From Aporrectodea caliginosa (lineage: Eukaryota; Annelida; Clitellata; Crassiclitellata; Lumbricidae): 64,000 bases of DNA. The position numbers were made by a program, and so were the translations under genes. This document shows positions 45,701 through 56,206 of this stretch, piece after piece. Positions within the stretch are counted from its first letter, which is position 1; each line of letters begins with the position of its first letter. The notes below the pieces were generated by a model. That model saw only the letters and a list, made by a program, of their open reading frames with translations. It was not told where the DNA came from and ran no database searches. The stretch spans positions 3,188,261-3,252,260 of the forward strand of contig JACEVL010000163.1 of NCBI GenBank assembly GCA_020284085.1. Direction: 5' to 3'.

Positions 45701-48700
45701 AACAGGACAAGCTTTAGATATGAATACTGATTCATTCAACAATGAATCATCACTTTAACCATAAGGTTAACCAGAATTTGAACCCTATCTGCAGAAGAGG
45801 CACATTAATTATCAATCAGCCACCAGTATCATTCATAGTCTAATACTTGAGGCAGCTTTTGTCTGCATATCGAAACATTACTTGTATGTCTTGGGTTGGT
45901 TGAGATGAGACGGTACTTTAGAGAGATGCTTAACCCTTTAACGACGAGCGTGTACTAAAATGTATGGGAAACCATATGCAGCCCGTTGTTAAAGGGTTAA
46001 GATACACTAAAAAATGTTTGTTTACTTACACAATGACCAAAATTGAAGAGCAAGGTGTTTGTTATTGATTGTTTTCCAGAGGACTTATGATTTGCTGGTG
46101 ACAGCTTTCCTGCAGAACAACCGACTGGAGAACCTTTTCCAGGTGATGGCTTATCACCCACAGTACCTTGAGTGCTTCCTTAGGACTCAGCAGTACTTGA
46201 TGCGTGGAGATGGTCCTCTGCCGTTCACCTACAGGCACTACATTGCGATTATGGTGCGCTTTACTAGTTAATTATCTTTATGGATATGTTGTAATCTGAT
46301 ATGGCATTCTAAGATTTATTATGTAGATTGTAGAAATGAACCATAAGGATTTGAAAGCTTGTTTGTTATGTGTTGGTCTGGAATGGTTAATCCTTGCAGC
46401 TATCCGACTATTGTATTGTTTTTCCTATTTCTAAATTGTTATTATTATTGTTGCATTTTGTACTGACATGGGTAATAAGCATATGTGAAGATATTTTCAG
46501 GGGTCTAATGAATAATATTGAGCCATATCCAGTATTATTGATCTTTGTTTATATATTTACCGAGTGTATGCTGCGGGTAGAAACTGATGCGAGAATGCAG
46601 GTTGTGACAAGTTTGCATGTACCGGTATGCTTGTGCGTGGGTGTGCATCTGTTTATTTGTGTGTAGACATGCTTTGCCGTTGAGTTATCAGTTTTAAACC
46701 AGCATCCACAATTCCACATGCATGTGGTTGATTGGTTAAAATCGATAGCTTAATTACATGTTTATATCAAGTTTCAAAGTGTCTGGTTGCTGGTTGTGGT
46801 TCAGTGTTTAGGATCTCTGCCTACATTACAAACAAATCATATATTTTACAAATAAATCAGAATATTCTTACTTACTTACATACCTTCTGTTTGTGTCTTT
46901 GATAATTATGTATATCTGTGCATATATTTCAAGGATATCCAGAATGTTGCATGATTGTATAAATTGTTCTTTTGCTATAATTGTTACTGTATTGTAGTTT
47001 AAAAAAAATTTATTTGTAATATTTAAATAATTATTGTTCCAGTTCTATTATCAGTATTTATAAAGGTGGTGCCTGAACACATAATAAAAATGTTGTCTAG
47101 GGTGCTATTTCAAGTGGGTTTTGGGCATAAATGTAATGTCATGTAATGTAATTGAACATTTATATAGCACCCCTTCAACATATCTACTCAGAGGTGCATT
47201 CTGCGCTTGCCTATGATGTTAAATGTTATTACGAACGAATATATTTAATCAGTTAGCAAAACAATGCACAGTAAGCTGAAAGAATCACCATGGCAGGCCC
47301 ATGCACAAACGAGGAACCAACCAACAGATTCCCGTCAACAGCTGAAGATGATGTTCAGAGTCATAAAGATCTGGTCTTGGAAATGCTGATGGCTTTTGCC
47401 AGTAGATAACCACCTAAATTTTCTGCAATAGCAAGTCTCCAGTGAATTTTGGGTTTGTGTTCAGTATCCTGTTGACTAAAACTAAGCATATGCTAAGTAT
47501 ATGCTTAGTATTAGTTTCAGTCCAAGGTTGCAATAATTATTCTGATTTAAAAGTTCTCAAAGTTTAAAGGGGTCCAGAATAGCTAATGCTTGTAAAGATG
47601 TCATGGAGCAGAGTGTTGTGGAAAGCAGAGGCTTTGAAGCTTTGAGTTGTTATTCAGGTTATTATTCTATTTGCAATTAGGTAACATCCAGAGGTTGTGG
47701 AAAACCACGGTTTATTACAATTATATATATTACGGCAAGTGTAATCAGTTATAAATTATAATGGCAAAGAAGTTCATAATTCCAATGAGTGATATGTTTA
47801 CCCAAGGCTTAGTTAAAAAATAGGTGTTAGTAACAAATTTCTTTGGTAACACACAGCTGAACTTGGAGCTGTTATGGTAATTTTGCAATGGCCATGGCTT
47901 ATTAATTAGTTTGATTTCAATTTTATGCCTTTGTGGGATTCACTAAAGATGCTATATAAATAGCAGGATATATGAATAATTATGTGCTGTTGCTACTAAT
48001 ACAGCAACCTTCAAATTAGTCATAACTGACAGGTAATTTCCGTCTCAGCTTCATTGTACCTGTAGTCTTTTTGTTGTTGTTAGGCTTCTGAACAGCACCA
48101 ATGTTCATACTTGATTAACATCCACACGTCAGAATATCTTCTTCAGGGTGGAGATGAACGATGGCTCCGTGGACGTGACCACGTGCCCTCGAAACTCTCT
48201 AAGCTTCGAGAGGTCAATGAGGTGCTTAGCCATCAGCCATGGCTAATTTCAAAAGACCACATCGAGGTTGGAAAACACTCGTCAGAGTACTTGCTAAGTA
48301 GACTGTAACACTTTTATTTATGATTTTATACTAATCAAACTATTAAGTTAAATTATCTTTTTTAAGATTTTTTTATCATGGTAGCAAGGCTAAGCATTCT
48401 GAAATATGCTTAGGGGTTATCCATTAATTATGTCAACAAAATGGGGAGGGAGAGGGTTTGGAAAAGTTTGACAGTTGTTGACAGGCGGGAGGAGGGGGTG
48501 CTCAATACAAATTGACGTCAACAATTTTTTTGCAATGACTCAACACAGACCCTTCAGAATGGCAGCTTAAACATTTAATAATAATATGGCTAAACTCATT
48601 CGAGTTCGCATCCTAATCCGAAATTAATAGCGAATTTCGTGGCGCAATACTCCATGGGGCCTAACCTCATCTGCTAATTATGGCATAGCATATTAATGGT

Positions 48701-51700
48701 GGATTTCACCAGCCAACTCGTTATCTCGTCGTAAAATCATTCTCAGTTTGAAAAAGTGGTTTATCATCAAACTGTTTCTGCAGTTTCTGAACTTGCATGT
48801 ACTGAACCATTTTAGTTTTTGTGGGGGGTGCTCAGACTCTTGACATAATTTTGTTAGGGGTCCCTGATTGTTTGACAGTTGTTGACAAGAGGGATGGAGG
48901 TGGTCAAAACTGCCTAAAATGTTTTGACATAATTAATGGATGACCCCTTAGGATAAGAAAACTGCCATGGGCGGGGATGGCTAATTCTCTTCTAATTCTG
49001 ATGAGCAAAGTATTGCAGGGGTGAAATGCTAGATAACAATTGTCTTTCAAATCACCTTCAAATGTTTAGGAACTTGGCTTATGGAATGCTTGAGTTCTGT
49101 GATGTAGGTAATGCCAATTATGGGCTTGGAATAAGAGAAGCCTGCAGAACGAAATGATAGCGTTGCAGTAACTATGTTTACTTGAGTTTATTCTTCTGGG
49201 TGCTGCTAATTCTGCCAGTTTGCTACTTGTGGTGTCGTAGGATTGTGCTTGCTATGAGTTCCATGTCTGGCATCTCTTGAAGAGAAGCTAACGAGAGGTG
49301 CTGTCTACACAAACCTAAATGGTGTTAAAGTTCATTAAGAAAACAATACATCAGTAAGGAAACAGTGCTCTGATAGGTAGAAAGATCACCAATTGCTGAC
49401 TCCTGCACACTTGAATTCCCATCAAGAGTGGACAGATGACATCATGTTTAAATTTCCAGGACTGCATTGCTTGAAGGATGAGGAATAACAACAACCGATA
49501 TTGGGGCCGTAATTGCAGGAAACCCGTGCAAGTCATATATGCTTGTATTTGACTAGTTATATAGTACCGGTACTATTTAAAAACTCTCAATGGTGCTAGA
49601 ACATTGCAAGGGGACTAGAAGTGATGCTTTTACAGATATGAACATTTGCAATAGCACGTTGTCCATCTGACTGGAGCCTGGATTGCAAGGAAAAGCATAC
49701 CATTGTCCTGATCTGCAAGAACAGTTGTATGGCTCTCATACATACAATCACCTGTAGGTGAAGGCTAACTGTAGTTTGTCTGCCTTCTTCCTATCTGAGA
49801 CCTCAAGTGCCTAGTGGTGGGGAAACAGCCTGTGCTCTGCTTTAAACCAGTTCATGTGATAGGCTTCAAGTACATGAGATGTTGAATCAACAGTACTATG
49901 AAGGCAAAAAGTTCTTTGAAGGCAAAAAGTGGACTTGTTTTGGACCGACTTAAAGCAGAGAATGAATTGACCAAAACCAAATTCAGAATGTTTAACTTAG
50001 AGTTGAAAATTGACGGACAGAAGTTCTGACTGTTCATCACCAACTGAGAAAAGACTACAATCCCTATGTATGTAGACTGTTGGAATGCTTCTGTGGAACT
50101 GTTTTATTGCTGCTCTGTAAAGCTGTTTTGAATTTTTAAATGTTTGATTACAGTAAATGTTTATTTTGGGTTGTATTTTATGCATACATATTTAAATACA
50201 TATATTATTAGTAATTATTTATAACGGGTTAGCCAGTGTAGTTGTTGGCCTGTTGTGTAGAATCTGGCAAAAGGTGAGGATAACTGGTCTATGTCGGAGT
50301 TGATGCAGGCAGTCGTGCTTCTCATTCACTTCCACTCCCTCTCCAGCTTTGTCTATGGATGCGGAGTGAATCCAGAGGTGGACCATCCGGATGGACATGT
50401 CTTGGGGTCCGTTCCTGCGGCTGCACAGGATGCTAAAGTGCCAAATGGCGAAGAAGTTCATAAATCAAACGGTCACGTCATTGCTGCAGATAAGGTGAGT
50501 GTTTTGCTGTAGTTGAATTTGTGTGCTGTTCCTAGGTAAGTGCTTGCTGTGGCTGTAGCCTAGCCCTGAGAGGTTTTAGTGTTGCTTTGTATGAACATAA
50601 GTATGTATTCGTGTGCATCAGTTGTATGTTATATATCTGTTCAATGTTGTATGTTTGTATACAAGCATTTGCACCTTTCAAAATCACAGAATACATGGCT
50701 GTGTAACTGACTGCTAAAATAAGCACTATCTAACACTGGAGTTTATGTGTGGTTGCTAGGTGGTCTAGTTGGCTAGTTTACATACTAAGGACTGGTGATT
50801 CATGTAGTATTGTGAAGAGAATATAAAAAATGTTGTTAAGACAAGGTCATACTCAGGCCTGCCGAGAGGGGTTGGGGGGGGTGCCCAGGGGCCCAGCGAC
50901 TTTTAGGGGCCCGCAATGAACTTATGAAAAATATTATAATCAGTTATACAAAGTTTATGATTTATGCTTTTTATCCATCTACTTTAACTTGCGGGAATCT
51001 TGATTGATTGCTTGCTTGCTTGCTTGCTTGAGCCACAGGCTAAAAAGTCAAATCTTGCGACGACTAGTTCGATCACTTACAATCATTCAATCGTCGTGAA
51101 ACTTGGCAGACAGACTCGCCCTCGCACACACTTCATTCTATCAAAATTTCAGCTCCCCAAAAAGGCTAGCTTATAGAATCGGGGACTCAACTTTTCGAAT
51201 CGGGGAATCCTATTTTCCGACACGCAGCGTTGTGATTGGCCAGCGTTGCCATTGGCTGCAACAGAAACGGGTGCGGTGCTTGATTAAGCGGACGCTATGT
51301 TGTAAAATGCTATATATTTGTAGAGGTAACTGCTTAATATGACGGATTATAGGATACTAGATGGATATAGTAAAAAAACTTTGTTTTTACTATTGGTTCT
51401 TTTTTTAAATATAATATTACTGACACTTAAGCTTCTATTAAATTTTTAAAATTAACAACCGAATAAAATTGTTGTATTATTTCTATAGATATAAATATAA
51501 TATCGTATGGTCGTACCCACACTTGTATTATTTCAATTTATTTCTTTAAGAAATTTGAATAAAAAAATAAAGATAGTTTAGAGGCCTGTGCCTGCTCTGC
51601 CTAGGTCCCGGAATTTCTGTCTGTACTGTTAGGCTTATTGTAGCTAGGCCATTGGCACCGAGTGCTTTTGGTAAGGAATGGGCTAAAGCGAGTACTAGTG

Positions 51701-54700
51701 TTTTAGGAATAAAAATTACTGTTCCTAGATAATTGATGTGGCTCTAAAAAATTCCAATGAGTGATGCATTGAAAAATGCTGTCATCCCATGAAACATGTG
51801 ATAAGGTTTCTGGACTCATATTTTTGCCTGATTAGAAAGAGCTTTCAATCCATCAACTGGTGGTCTTAATCATTGTGTTGCTTCTCTCATGCAGTTAGTA
51901 TTTTTTTTAAATAATTATCTAACTGGTTTTAGTCACCGAATACGGAATCCGACAGCGGCATCAAGGTGCTAATGGAGCGGATGATACAACTGATGTGCGA
52001 TGAGACACGGAAGAATGTTACAGCTGATGAACTCCTGCAAAGTTTTGAAAAGTTTGAGACGGAAAACTTGGAACGTAAGTGAATGGAAATAATCAGTATA
52101 TGGCTTACGTTTATTTTTGAAAATTTTCTTTACAATATGCAGTTTTATTTTACGCCATTCATTGTAGAGTGGTTTTCGTTGCTGAGAGACGAGCACCTGT
52201 CCACAGCATTCAGTGCCACTCTGATGACCCTGGTTTGTATTTGCCTGTTCAGAGTCGACATTCAAGTGGGTAATGGCTAGCCTGAGTAGAGTGAAACCCA
52301 TGGAAAATGGCTTCCATGATGAAGAGTTCCTGAATACTGTCCAAAGCCACAGTTGTTCATTCAGGAATGAGACATAACTAATCGATTCTAATCTAGTCAC
52401 TTCTGTGATGTCGTTTTCGTAGTGTACAAGCCATCTAAAAACAGGCTCCAATCCATCTTAAGTAGGATGATCTGGCAGCTCTGTCACAAGGCTGATACTG
52501 GTCTCTTCACAGCTGTTCTAAACAACCCGGGGCACGTTTTACATAAGTTGCTCCCACCAAGGAAATTAACTACCTATGCCCTTCGCCCACGGTCTCATGA
52601 CAGGATCTTGACTCTTATCGACAATAATATGAGGAAAACATTTGTAGGAAGAATGCTGTACTCCTATTGAATTTGTGTGTGACTTTATAATATGATGTGT
52701 GTACACCGGAGTGCGGTTCTTCTGCAACCGGTTTAATAAAGAAAATACTTACTCACTTACTTACTTATCAATCGATGGTCACTTCAAAAGAAACTGTAAC
52801 CGGCGTTTGAGGTAGTGAGCAGTATATCACAATCATTGCTATCAAAAGCGGCAGTAAGATCAAGTAAAATGAGAGCAGTTACCTTTTGTGTGTCCATGGA
52901 GCTGATTATAATTATGTGATTTTGCTTGGCCAGTTTTACAATAAGCAGAAGGAGGTAAAGTGTGAAATGAAAGGTGACTACTCAAATGGTTTGCAACCAT
53001 GTTTTCCAGGATTTTGGAGATGAAATTGAGAGTAGATATAGTGTGCTAGTTTACTAGATCCTCTGGGGAAAGAGATGGCTTTTCAAGGAGAATGTAAACT
53101 TTCATATGAGAAGCTGGTGGGCTGGAGAGATTGGCTGACAGAAGTGATAATTGGACCCAAGATTTCAAAGCAGTCTTTTGTAAATACAGTAGGAATGAGG
53201 TGCAGAGCACAATGCTTATCAAAAGATGAGAAGATTAAATTGCAAATCTTGGACAGAGTTGTTGGTAGGAGTAAGCTAAAAGTAAGCTGGTGGATGGGAC
53301 ATAGGGTATGATATGCCATCAGATGAAAGAACATTAGAAAACCTGAGTCTGAGAGTTGAGATCCTGTGTGAGAAAAACCTAAGTGTGATGATGAGAAGAG
53401 CGATGTTCTGTATTTGTTGAGGTGTAAGATCTGATTGCCTGCTAGTGCAATTTTGGAGACAAAGAACGGCGATGCTCCCAATGACCTTATGAACTCCACT
53501 GCAATTGTATGGAATAACACATGCCTTTGCTTTTGATTAGGCTATTATTTCTGTTTTTAGTAATGGCTGTCAACAGTGGCAGTTTGAAATGGTCATCTTC
53601 ATCATCTACACAGTCACCTGGAGTGATTGAGGACAGTGACTTCTGTCCACTCGAGCAGCTGAGCAGACGTGAGCAGAGGATGCGACGATCAACATTTCGA
53701 GTGCAGGAGTACTCTTGGGAGGATCACGGCTACTCGCTCTCGAACCGCCTGTACACAGAAATAGGAACGCTGTTTGATGAGAAATTGAATGTAGCACAGA
53801 ACCTTACATATCATAGGTTAGATAATTTTGTGTTATTACTTTCTTAGAGGTATATAAGAAAATGAGAAAATTCTTGAGTGATTTGTATTTACTGCTGTTT
53901 GCTGCAGTAAATGAATTTATGATGGCCTTAGATAAGCATTGTGAAAAAGAGTCTTCCTCTAGTCTCTCTTCTGTTACCTCTCCTTGAGCAGAGAACATGG
54001 TGATAAGGTAAGAAAAAAAACTGCAGCCGTTAGCTCGCTTTTGGGAATTCTTGCTCTGAAATTGGCACACCCATTTTGACTCCAATCCAACTTCAGGAAC
54101 TACATTCTTAACAACTTTTGTGCAGCTTTTTTTACTATTTTACCTCATCTAATAGAATTTATTCTGCAATACCAAGATCTGTAGAAAGTTTGGCTTACAT
54201 TTCACCACTGTGTAACTGAACTGTGGCACCTAGTTTTTCTTGAACAACATTTCAACACTCTACCAGCGAGAAATAAGACAATGTACGAAACATATTTAAA
54301 TATATGTAGTGTAACTAAACTTGTTATGTCTTATGAAAATGACTAGGAAAAGAAAATGAAATTTAATTAACAGTCTACTTCCTATATTTAGATATCTAGT
54401 ACTACATTGCAGTTCTTTTACGGTGTCTTAACTAACAAAACGTATCAAATTAATAGCTTTGGGGACATGATACCACTTGATGCTTTGCTATGTTGTACCA
54501 GCACCCTGAATAAAACCAGTAGCATTATAAATGTGTCCACAACTGTACTTCAGATTAGGGTAACGTGGAAACTGTGTCCTTTGAGACTGTGACCCATGTC
54601 TACTCGGTATTCATGATGAGCTGAAATACTCCATGACTTTTGTTAAGGGCCTGATTGGGTACATCAGCTTTGGTTAGTTCTCAACTACTTCACCTTGGCT

Positions 54701-55933
54701 TGTGGCTAAATTGCTAGAATTCTCACATACTTCAAGCTGTATGTGAGACAGATTGCACTGGCTTCCTGGTGAGGATACTTCTTGTAGTTCTTGATATTTT
54801 AACTGAGGTGTGACTTATATGCGTTATTCAGGGTGCTGCTACAACACAGCACAGCTGGCATTGTTTATTGCTCAGAAAGTCTCAGACTTGTGCATTTAAC
54901 TATACAGTTAACACTTTAAAGCACAAACCAAATGCTTGATTGCTAGCATGAGCATTAATTTATATAGCACTTTTGCAAGTCTGTCAAAAGCTGTGATTGT
55001 TCATTTGCAGTATGGGCAACAATGCCAATGTTGACACTTCATCGTTTAGACGTGCCATCTGGAACTACATCCACTGTTTGTATGGAATAAGACACGATGA
55101 CTATGACTATGAACTTGTGGGCCAACTGCTGGAAAGAAACCTCAAGTCATACATCCGCACAGTAGCTTTCCATCCAGAAAGAGTGACACAGGAAGACTAC
55201 AGTCAATTCATGGCAGATTTGAAACATTCGGAGAAAGTAAGCAATGTCTCCTACTTACATTTTTGTAGTTGCTTTTGAAATAATTTACTTTTAGTAATAT
55301 AACTTCGATAGAGTCATTGTAATAATGTGACAGATCTATATGAATCCTTAGAGCACTGATGCTTATAATTACAATCTGGTCACTTTCAGCGGTTCAGTCC
55401 AGTAAAACAACGAAGTCTTAAGTCAAACTCTGAATGACAGTGTGGCAGAGTTAATAGATTCAGAAAATGCAGTGAGGAAATTTTGACCTCACCATGCTTT
55501 ACGAACCAAAATAGATTTGAATGACTCTTGACAGTTTCTACAGCACCCTAACATGGCACATGGCATTACAAGGGCGCTTGAAATTTGATTTGTGTGACAA
55601 TATAATACTATAAAATTTAGGAAATGCAACATAGATTGTGGTTTTTGTTGTTGTTCACTTGCTGTTATAATACAATTCTATTTGACTAACATTTGGTTTG
55701 TGCTTTAAAGTGTTACTTTTTATTGGGGTACCTTAGAGAGGCAAAGTATGACAGATTTATCCCTCCATGACTCTTGACTAAGAATTGTACCCTGACTGTA
55801 ATTTATTTATATTGTCATAGTGGTATATTGTCTTACCTGTTTCTAGGTTCATATAAACCTTATGTTGTTGGAAGCGAGACTCCAGGCTCAGCTGCTGTAT
55901 AGTCTGCGTGCTATCACAAGGTACATGACGTGA
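33388..55933 (+). CDS. SESN: Sestrin (complete gene, 9 coding exons, 550 aa)
   Basis: Sestrins inhibit GATOR2 and so restrain mTORC1 when leucine is low; they also act in oxidative stress. Exons: 33388-33711, 44798-44824, 46080-46253, 48084-48266, 50261-50494, 51933-52074, 53561-53816, 55011-55236, 55847-55933. All junctions are GT-AG and keep frame. The ATG is preceded in frame by TAA at 33382-33384. The N-terminal domain carries [10 protein letters not shown] with Cys182, Tyr184 and His189, the peroxiredoxin-like relay of the family. The C-terminal domain has [21 protein letters not shown] and [13 protein letters not shown]. Length and the N-terminal [11 protein letters not shown]...CPFADVRE segment match long SESN1-type proteins. 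The gene looks intact. Intron 1 is about 11.1 kb and full of mobile DNA; others are 0.6-2.0 kb. A single sestrin is expected in invertebrates, so I give no paralogue number. Confidence 0.96.
33895..34145 (-). repeat. Dispersed ~250-bp repeat, copy 1 (sestrin intron 1)
   Basis: It aligns with 47145-47400 over most of its length (shared GATGTTAAATGT, AACAATGCACAGTAAGCTGA, AACCAACCAATAGATTCCC). On the - strand it ends in a degraded 'tatataaatgttcaattaca' 3' end like the SINEs here. No clear tRNA head. Confidence 0.75.
35110..35375 (+). mobile_element. tRNA-headed SINE, family C (sestrin intron 1)
   Basis: Box A-like TAGTGTAGTGGGTAGCGTG and box B-like GGGGGTTCAAATACC at 35132-35192, then a body with CAGCTATAATGAGTACACTG and a (CTT)n-type end at 35375. 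It differs from families A and B. Confidence 0.72.
35477..36078. mobile_element. Non-autonomous hAT element (MITE), 8-bp target duplication
   Basis: The ends CAGGGTTGCAGAACC and (reverse) CAGACGTGCACAACC are imperfect inverted repeats of hAT type, flanked by TTCTAAGA on both sides (35469-35476 and 36079-36086). 602 bp, no coding frame. Confidence 0.85.
36284..38236 (+). mobile_element. DNA transposon relic with long inverted arms, unclassified
   Basis: The left arm (36284-36425, GTGTGGCCCAAACTTG...GAGGTCGCGCC) and the right arm (38100-38236, GGCGCGACCTC...GTTTTGGGCCACCCT) are diverged inverted repeats of about 140 bp. A second, outer inverted pair of 32 bases (36232-36263 and 38538-38568) surrounds them. 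The interior is AT-rich with transposase-like remains. It lies in sestrin intron 1. Confidence 0.7.
37080..37860 (+). pseudogene. Transposase-like relic inside the long-arm element
   Basis: Frames after each other read [20 protein letters not shown], then [23 protein letters not shown] and [14 protein letters not shown] pieces (37690-37830), with stops between. 'NDxAERGVxL ... QKQxLLQ' and 'VPLALFD' are familiar from a group of invertebrate transposon proteins I cannot name with certainty. The longest open piece is 37386-37664. Confidence 0.5.
38760..38930 (-). mobile_element. SINE 3' end fragment with (ATGA)n tail
   Basis: On the - strand AGTGCTATATAAATCCTCTG ends in (AATG)n (seen as CATTCATTCATT at 38775-38835). 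Only the 3' part is recognisable. Confidence 0.5.
39752..39800. repeat. (CA)n and (TA)n microsatellites
   Basis: ACACACACA followed by TATATATA. Further short (TA)n tracts lie at 39838-39850 and 39917-39931. The surrounding intron sequence 38930-41089 shows no other feature apart from a possible transposon end near 40436. Confidence 0.85.
41090..41375 (+). mobile_element. tRNA-headed SINE, family A, with duplicated head
   Basis: It starts GGGGGGCGCGGTGGTGTAGG. The segment from AGGGGTATGTTCGGTGCC to box B GGGTTCGAATCC is present twice (from 41111 and 41165, 54 bp apart). The body CACTCGCAATTGCTCATGC and the end GGGGCGCTATATAAATATC match the - strand copy at 16396-16634. It ends in an AAATTAAAT tail. 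Confidence 0.88.
44798..44824 (+). CDS. SESN: Sestrin exon 2, 27-nt microexon
   Basis: TTTGTAG|GCT...ACG|GTGAGT encloses exactly nine codons, AVAIDERDT, phase 0 on both sides. Vertebrate sestrins have a VDERT-like sequence at this position just before the conserved N-terminal domain, which supports it as coding. Standard exon finders would likely miss it. Confidence 0.88.
45290..45660 (+). mobile_element. Possible LINE relic (post-RT region)
   Basis: The + strand reads [20 protein letters not shown], similar to the 'kLd.F.mrcLRrilgv.w.DR' segment of several LINEs, followed by degraded sequence and AATAAATAAAAG near 45650. Weak support. Confidence 0.35.
46080..46253 (+). CDS. SESN: Sestrin exon 3
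   Basis: TTTTCCAG|AGGACT to ATTATG|GTGCGC, 58 codons, phase 0. It encodes [20 protein letters not shown] and [16 protein letters not shown], core of the N-terminal domain. Confidence 0.96.
47145..47400 (-). repeat. Dispersed ~250-bp repeat, copy 2 (sestrin intron 3)
   Basis: Partner of the copy at 33895-34145. The - strand 3' end reads GGGGTGCTATATAAATGTTC followed by a CATTA-type tail. Better preserved than copy 1. Confidence 0.78.
48084..48266 (+). CDS. SESN: Sestrin exon 4
   Basis: GTTGTTAG|GCTTCT to CATCGAG|GTTGGA, 61 codons, phase 0. It carries the Cys-Tyr-His relay ([10 protein letters not shown]), [10 protein letters not shown] and [14 protein letters not shown]. Confidence 0.96.
48413..48947. 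mobile_element. PIF/Harbinger-like MITE (sestrin intron 4)
   Basis: The ends GGGGTTATCCATTAATTATG and (reverse) GGGGTCATCCATTAATTATG are inverted repeats of about 24 bases with one mismatch, flanked by TTA on both sides (48410-48412, 48948-48950). A 3-bp TWA duplication fits PIF/Harbinger. The inside has a directly repeated TTTGACAGTTGTTGACA (near 48466 and 48876). No coding frame. Confidence 0.85.
50261..50494 (+). CDS. SESN: Sestrin exon 5
   Basis: TTGTGTAG|AATCTG to GATAAG|GTGAGT, 78 codons, phase 0. It encodes [20 protein letters not shown] and [12 protein letters not shown], then the start of the variable linker. Confidence 0.95.
51009..51036. repeat. (TTGC)n short microsatellite
   Basis: Seven or so TTGC/TTGA units in sestrin intron 5. 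Confidence 0.85.
51933..52074 (+). CDS. SESN: Sestrin exon 6
   Basis: GGTTTTAG|TCACCG to GGAAC|GTAAGT, 47 codons plus one base. It encodes [20 protein letters not shown], the conserved LMERM helix in the linker, with an unusually long downstream acidic/basic helix. Confidence 0.92.
52422..52766 (+). mobile_element. 5'-truncated LINE 3' end (sestrin intron 6)
   Basis: The + strand frame up to the stop at 52668-52670 reads [33 protein letters not shown] and FVGRMLYSY, the common end 'hpLhkLLPp.....tYnLRprsH......fi.RmLy' of CR1/jockey-like LINE ORF2. A short 3' UTR with CAACCGGTTTAATAAAG and a (TTAC)n tail follows. The final coding part is open. Confidence 0.8.
52796..53520 (-). mobile_element. 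L2/CR1-like LINE reverse transcriptase relic
   Basis: The - strand reads [20 protein letters not shown], further on [20 protein letters not shown], and [18 protein letters not shown], the motifs around the RT fingers and first catalytic Asp ('LDLSAAFDtvdH'). Frames are broken. Orientation is opposite to the adjoining LINE end at 52422-52766. Confidence 0.75.
53561..53816 (+). CDS. SESN: Sestrin exon 7
   Basis: CTGTTTTTAG|TAATGG to CATAG|GTTAGA; starts in phase 1 and ends in phase 2. It encodes [20 protein letters not shown] and [14 protein letters not shown], including Thr444, which aligns with human SESN2 Thr374. Confidence 0.95.
55011..55236 (+). CDS. SESN: Sestrin exon 8
   Basis: CATTTGCAG|TATGGG to GAGAAA|GTAAGC. 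It completes Ser447 and encodes residues 448-522: [37 protein letters not shown], and DLKHSEK. It holds most leucine-pocket and GATOR2-contact positions. Confidence 0.96.
55847..55933 (+). CDS. SESN: Sestrin exon 9 (last)
   Basis: TTTCTAG|GTTCAT to TGA at 55931-55933; 28 codons, [15 protein letters not shown] and [13 protein letters not shown], the family's nearly invariant C-terminus. Confidence 0.96.
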   Translation, partial: VHINLMLLEARLQAQLLYSLRAITRYMT

Positions 55934-56206
55934 ATTGTGGTCTTGACGGTCCAGAACATCTATTCAGCTGATACAAGTCCTGCAAGAACAAAACTTTACT
56001 CACCATAACGGCATTACTGGCTATTTAGAGCTCCTGCTACCTGTCTAGCGACAGTTTCTGTTCAGATGGTGACATGTAGCTTTCGCTTTGGCTTGTTAGT
56101 GAAATTTCATGTTCTTGAATTTAGAAGTCAATTAAGGTGTGCTTAATGAGTATTGTGCAGATAAGTTGTTTTTTTAATTAAAGTTTTGGTATATTTTATA
56201 ATAAAT
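55934..56206 (+). other. Sestrin 3' UTR, first poly(A) signal
   Basis: The first AATAAA after the stop is at 56200-56205, with further AAATAAATA at 56214. The true 3' end could be further on. Confidence 0.5.

Noticed and set aside
51969..52451. 160-aa frame on the - strand
   Set aside because: Antisense to sestrin exon 6 and its intron; no domain recognised.
53521..53560. Extension of sestrin exon 7 upstream to 53521
   Set aside because: TTTTTAG at 53554-53560 is the acceptor that restores frame with the single base left by exon 6.
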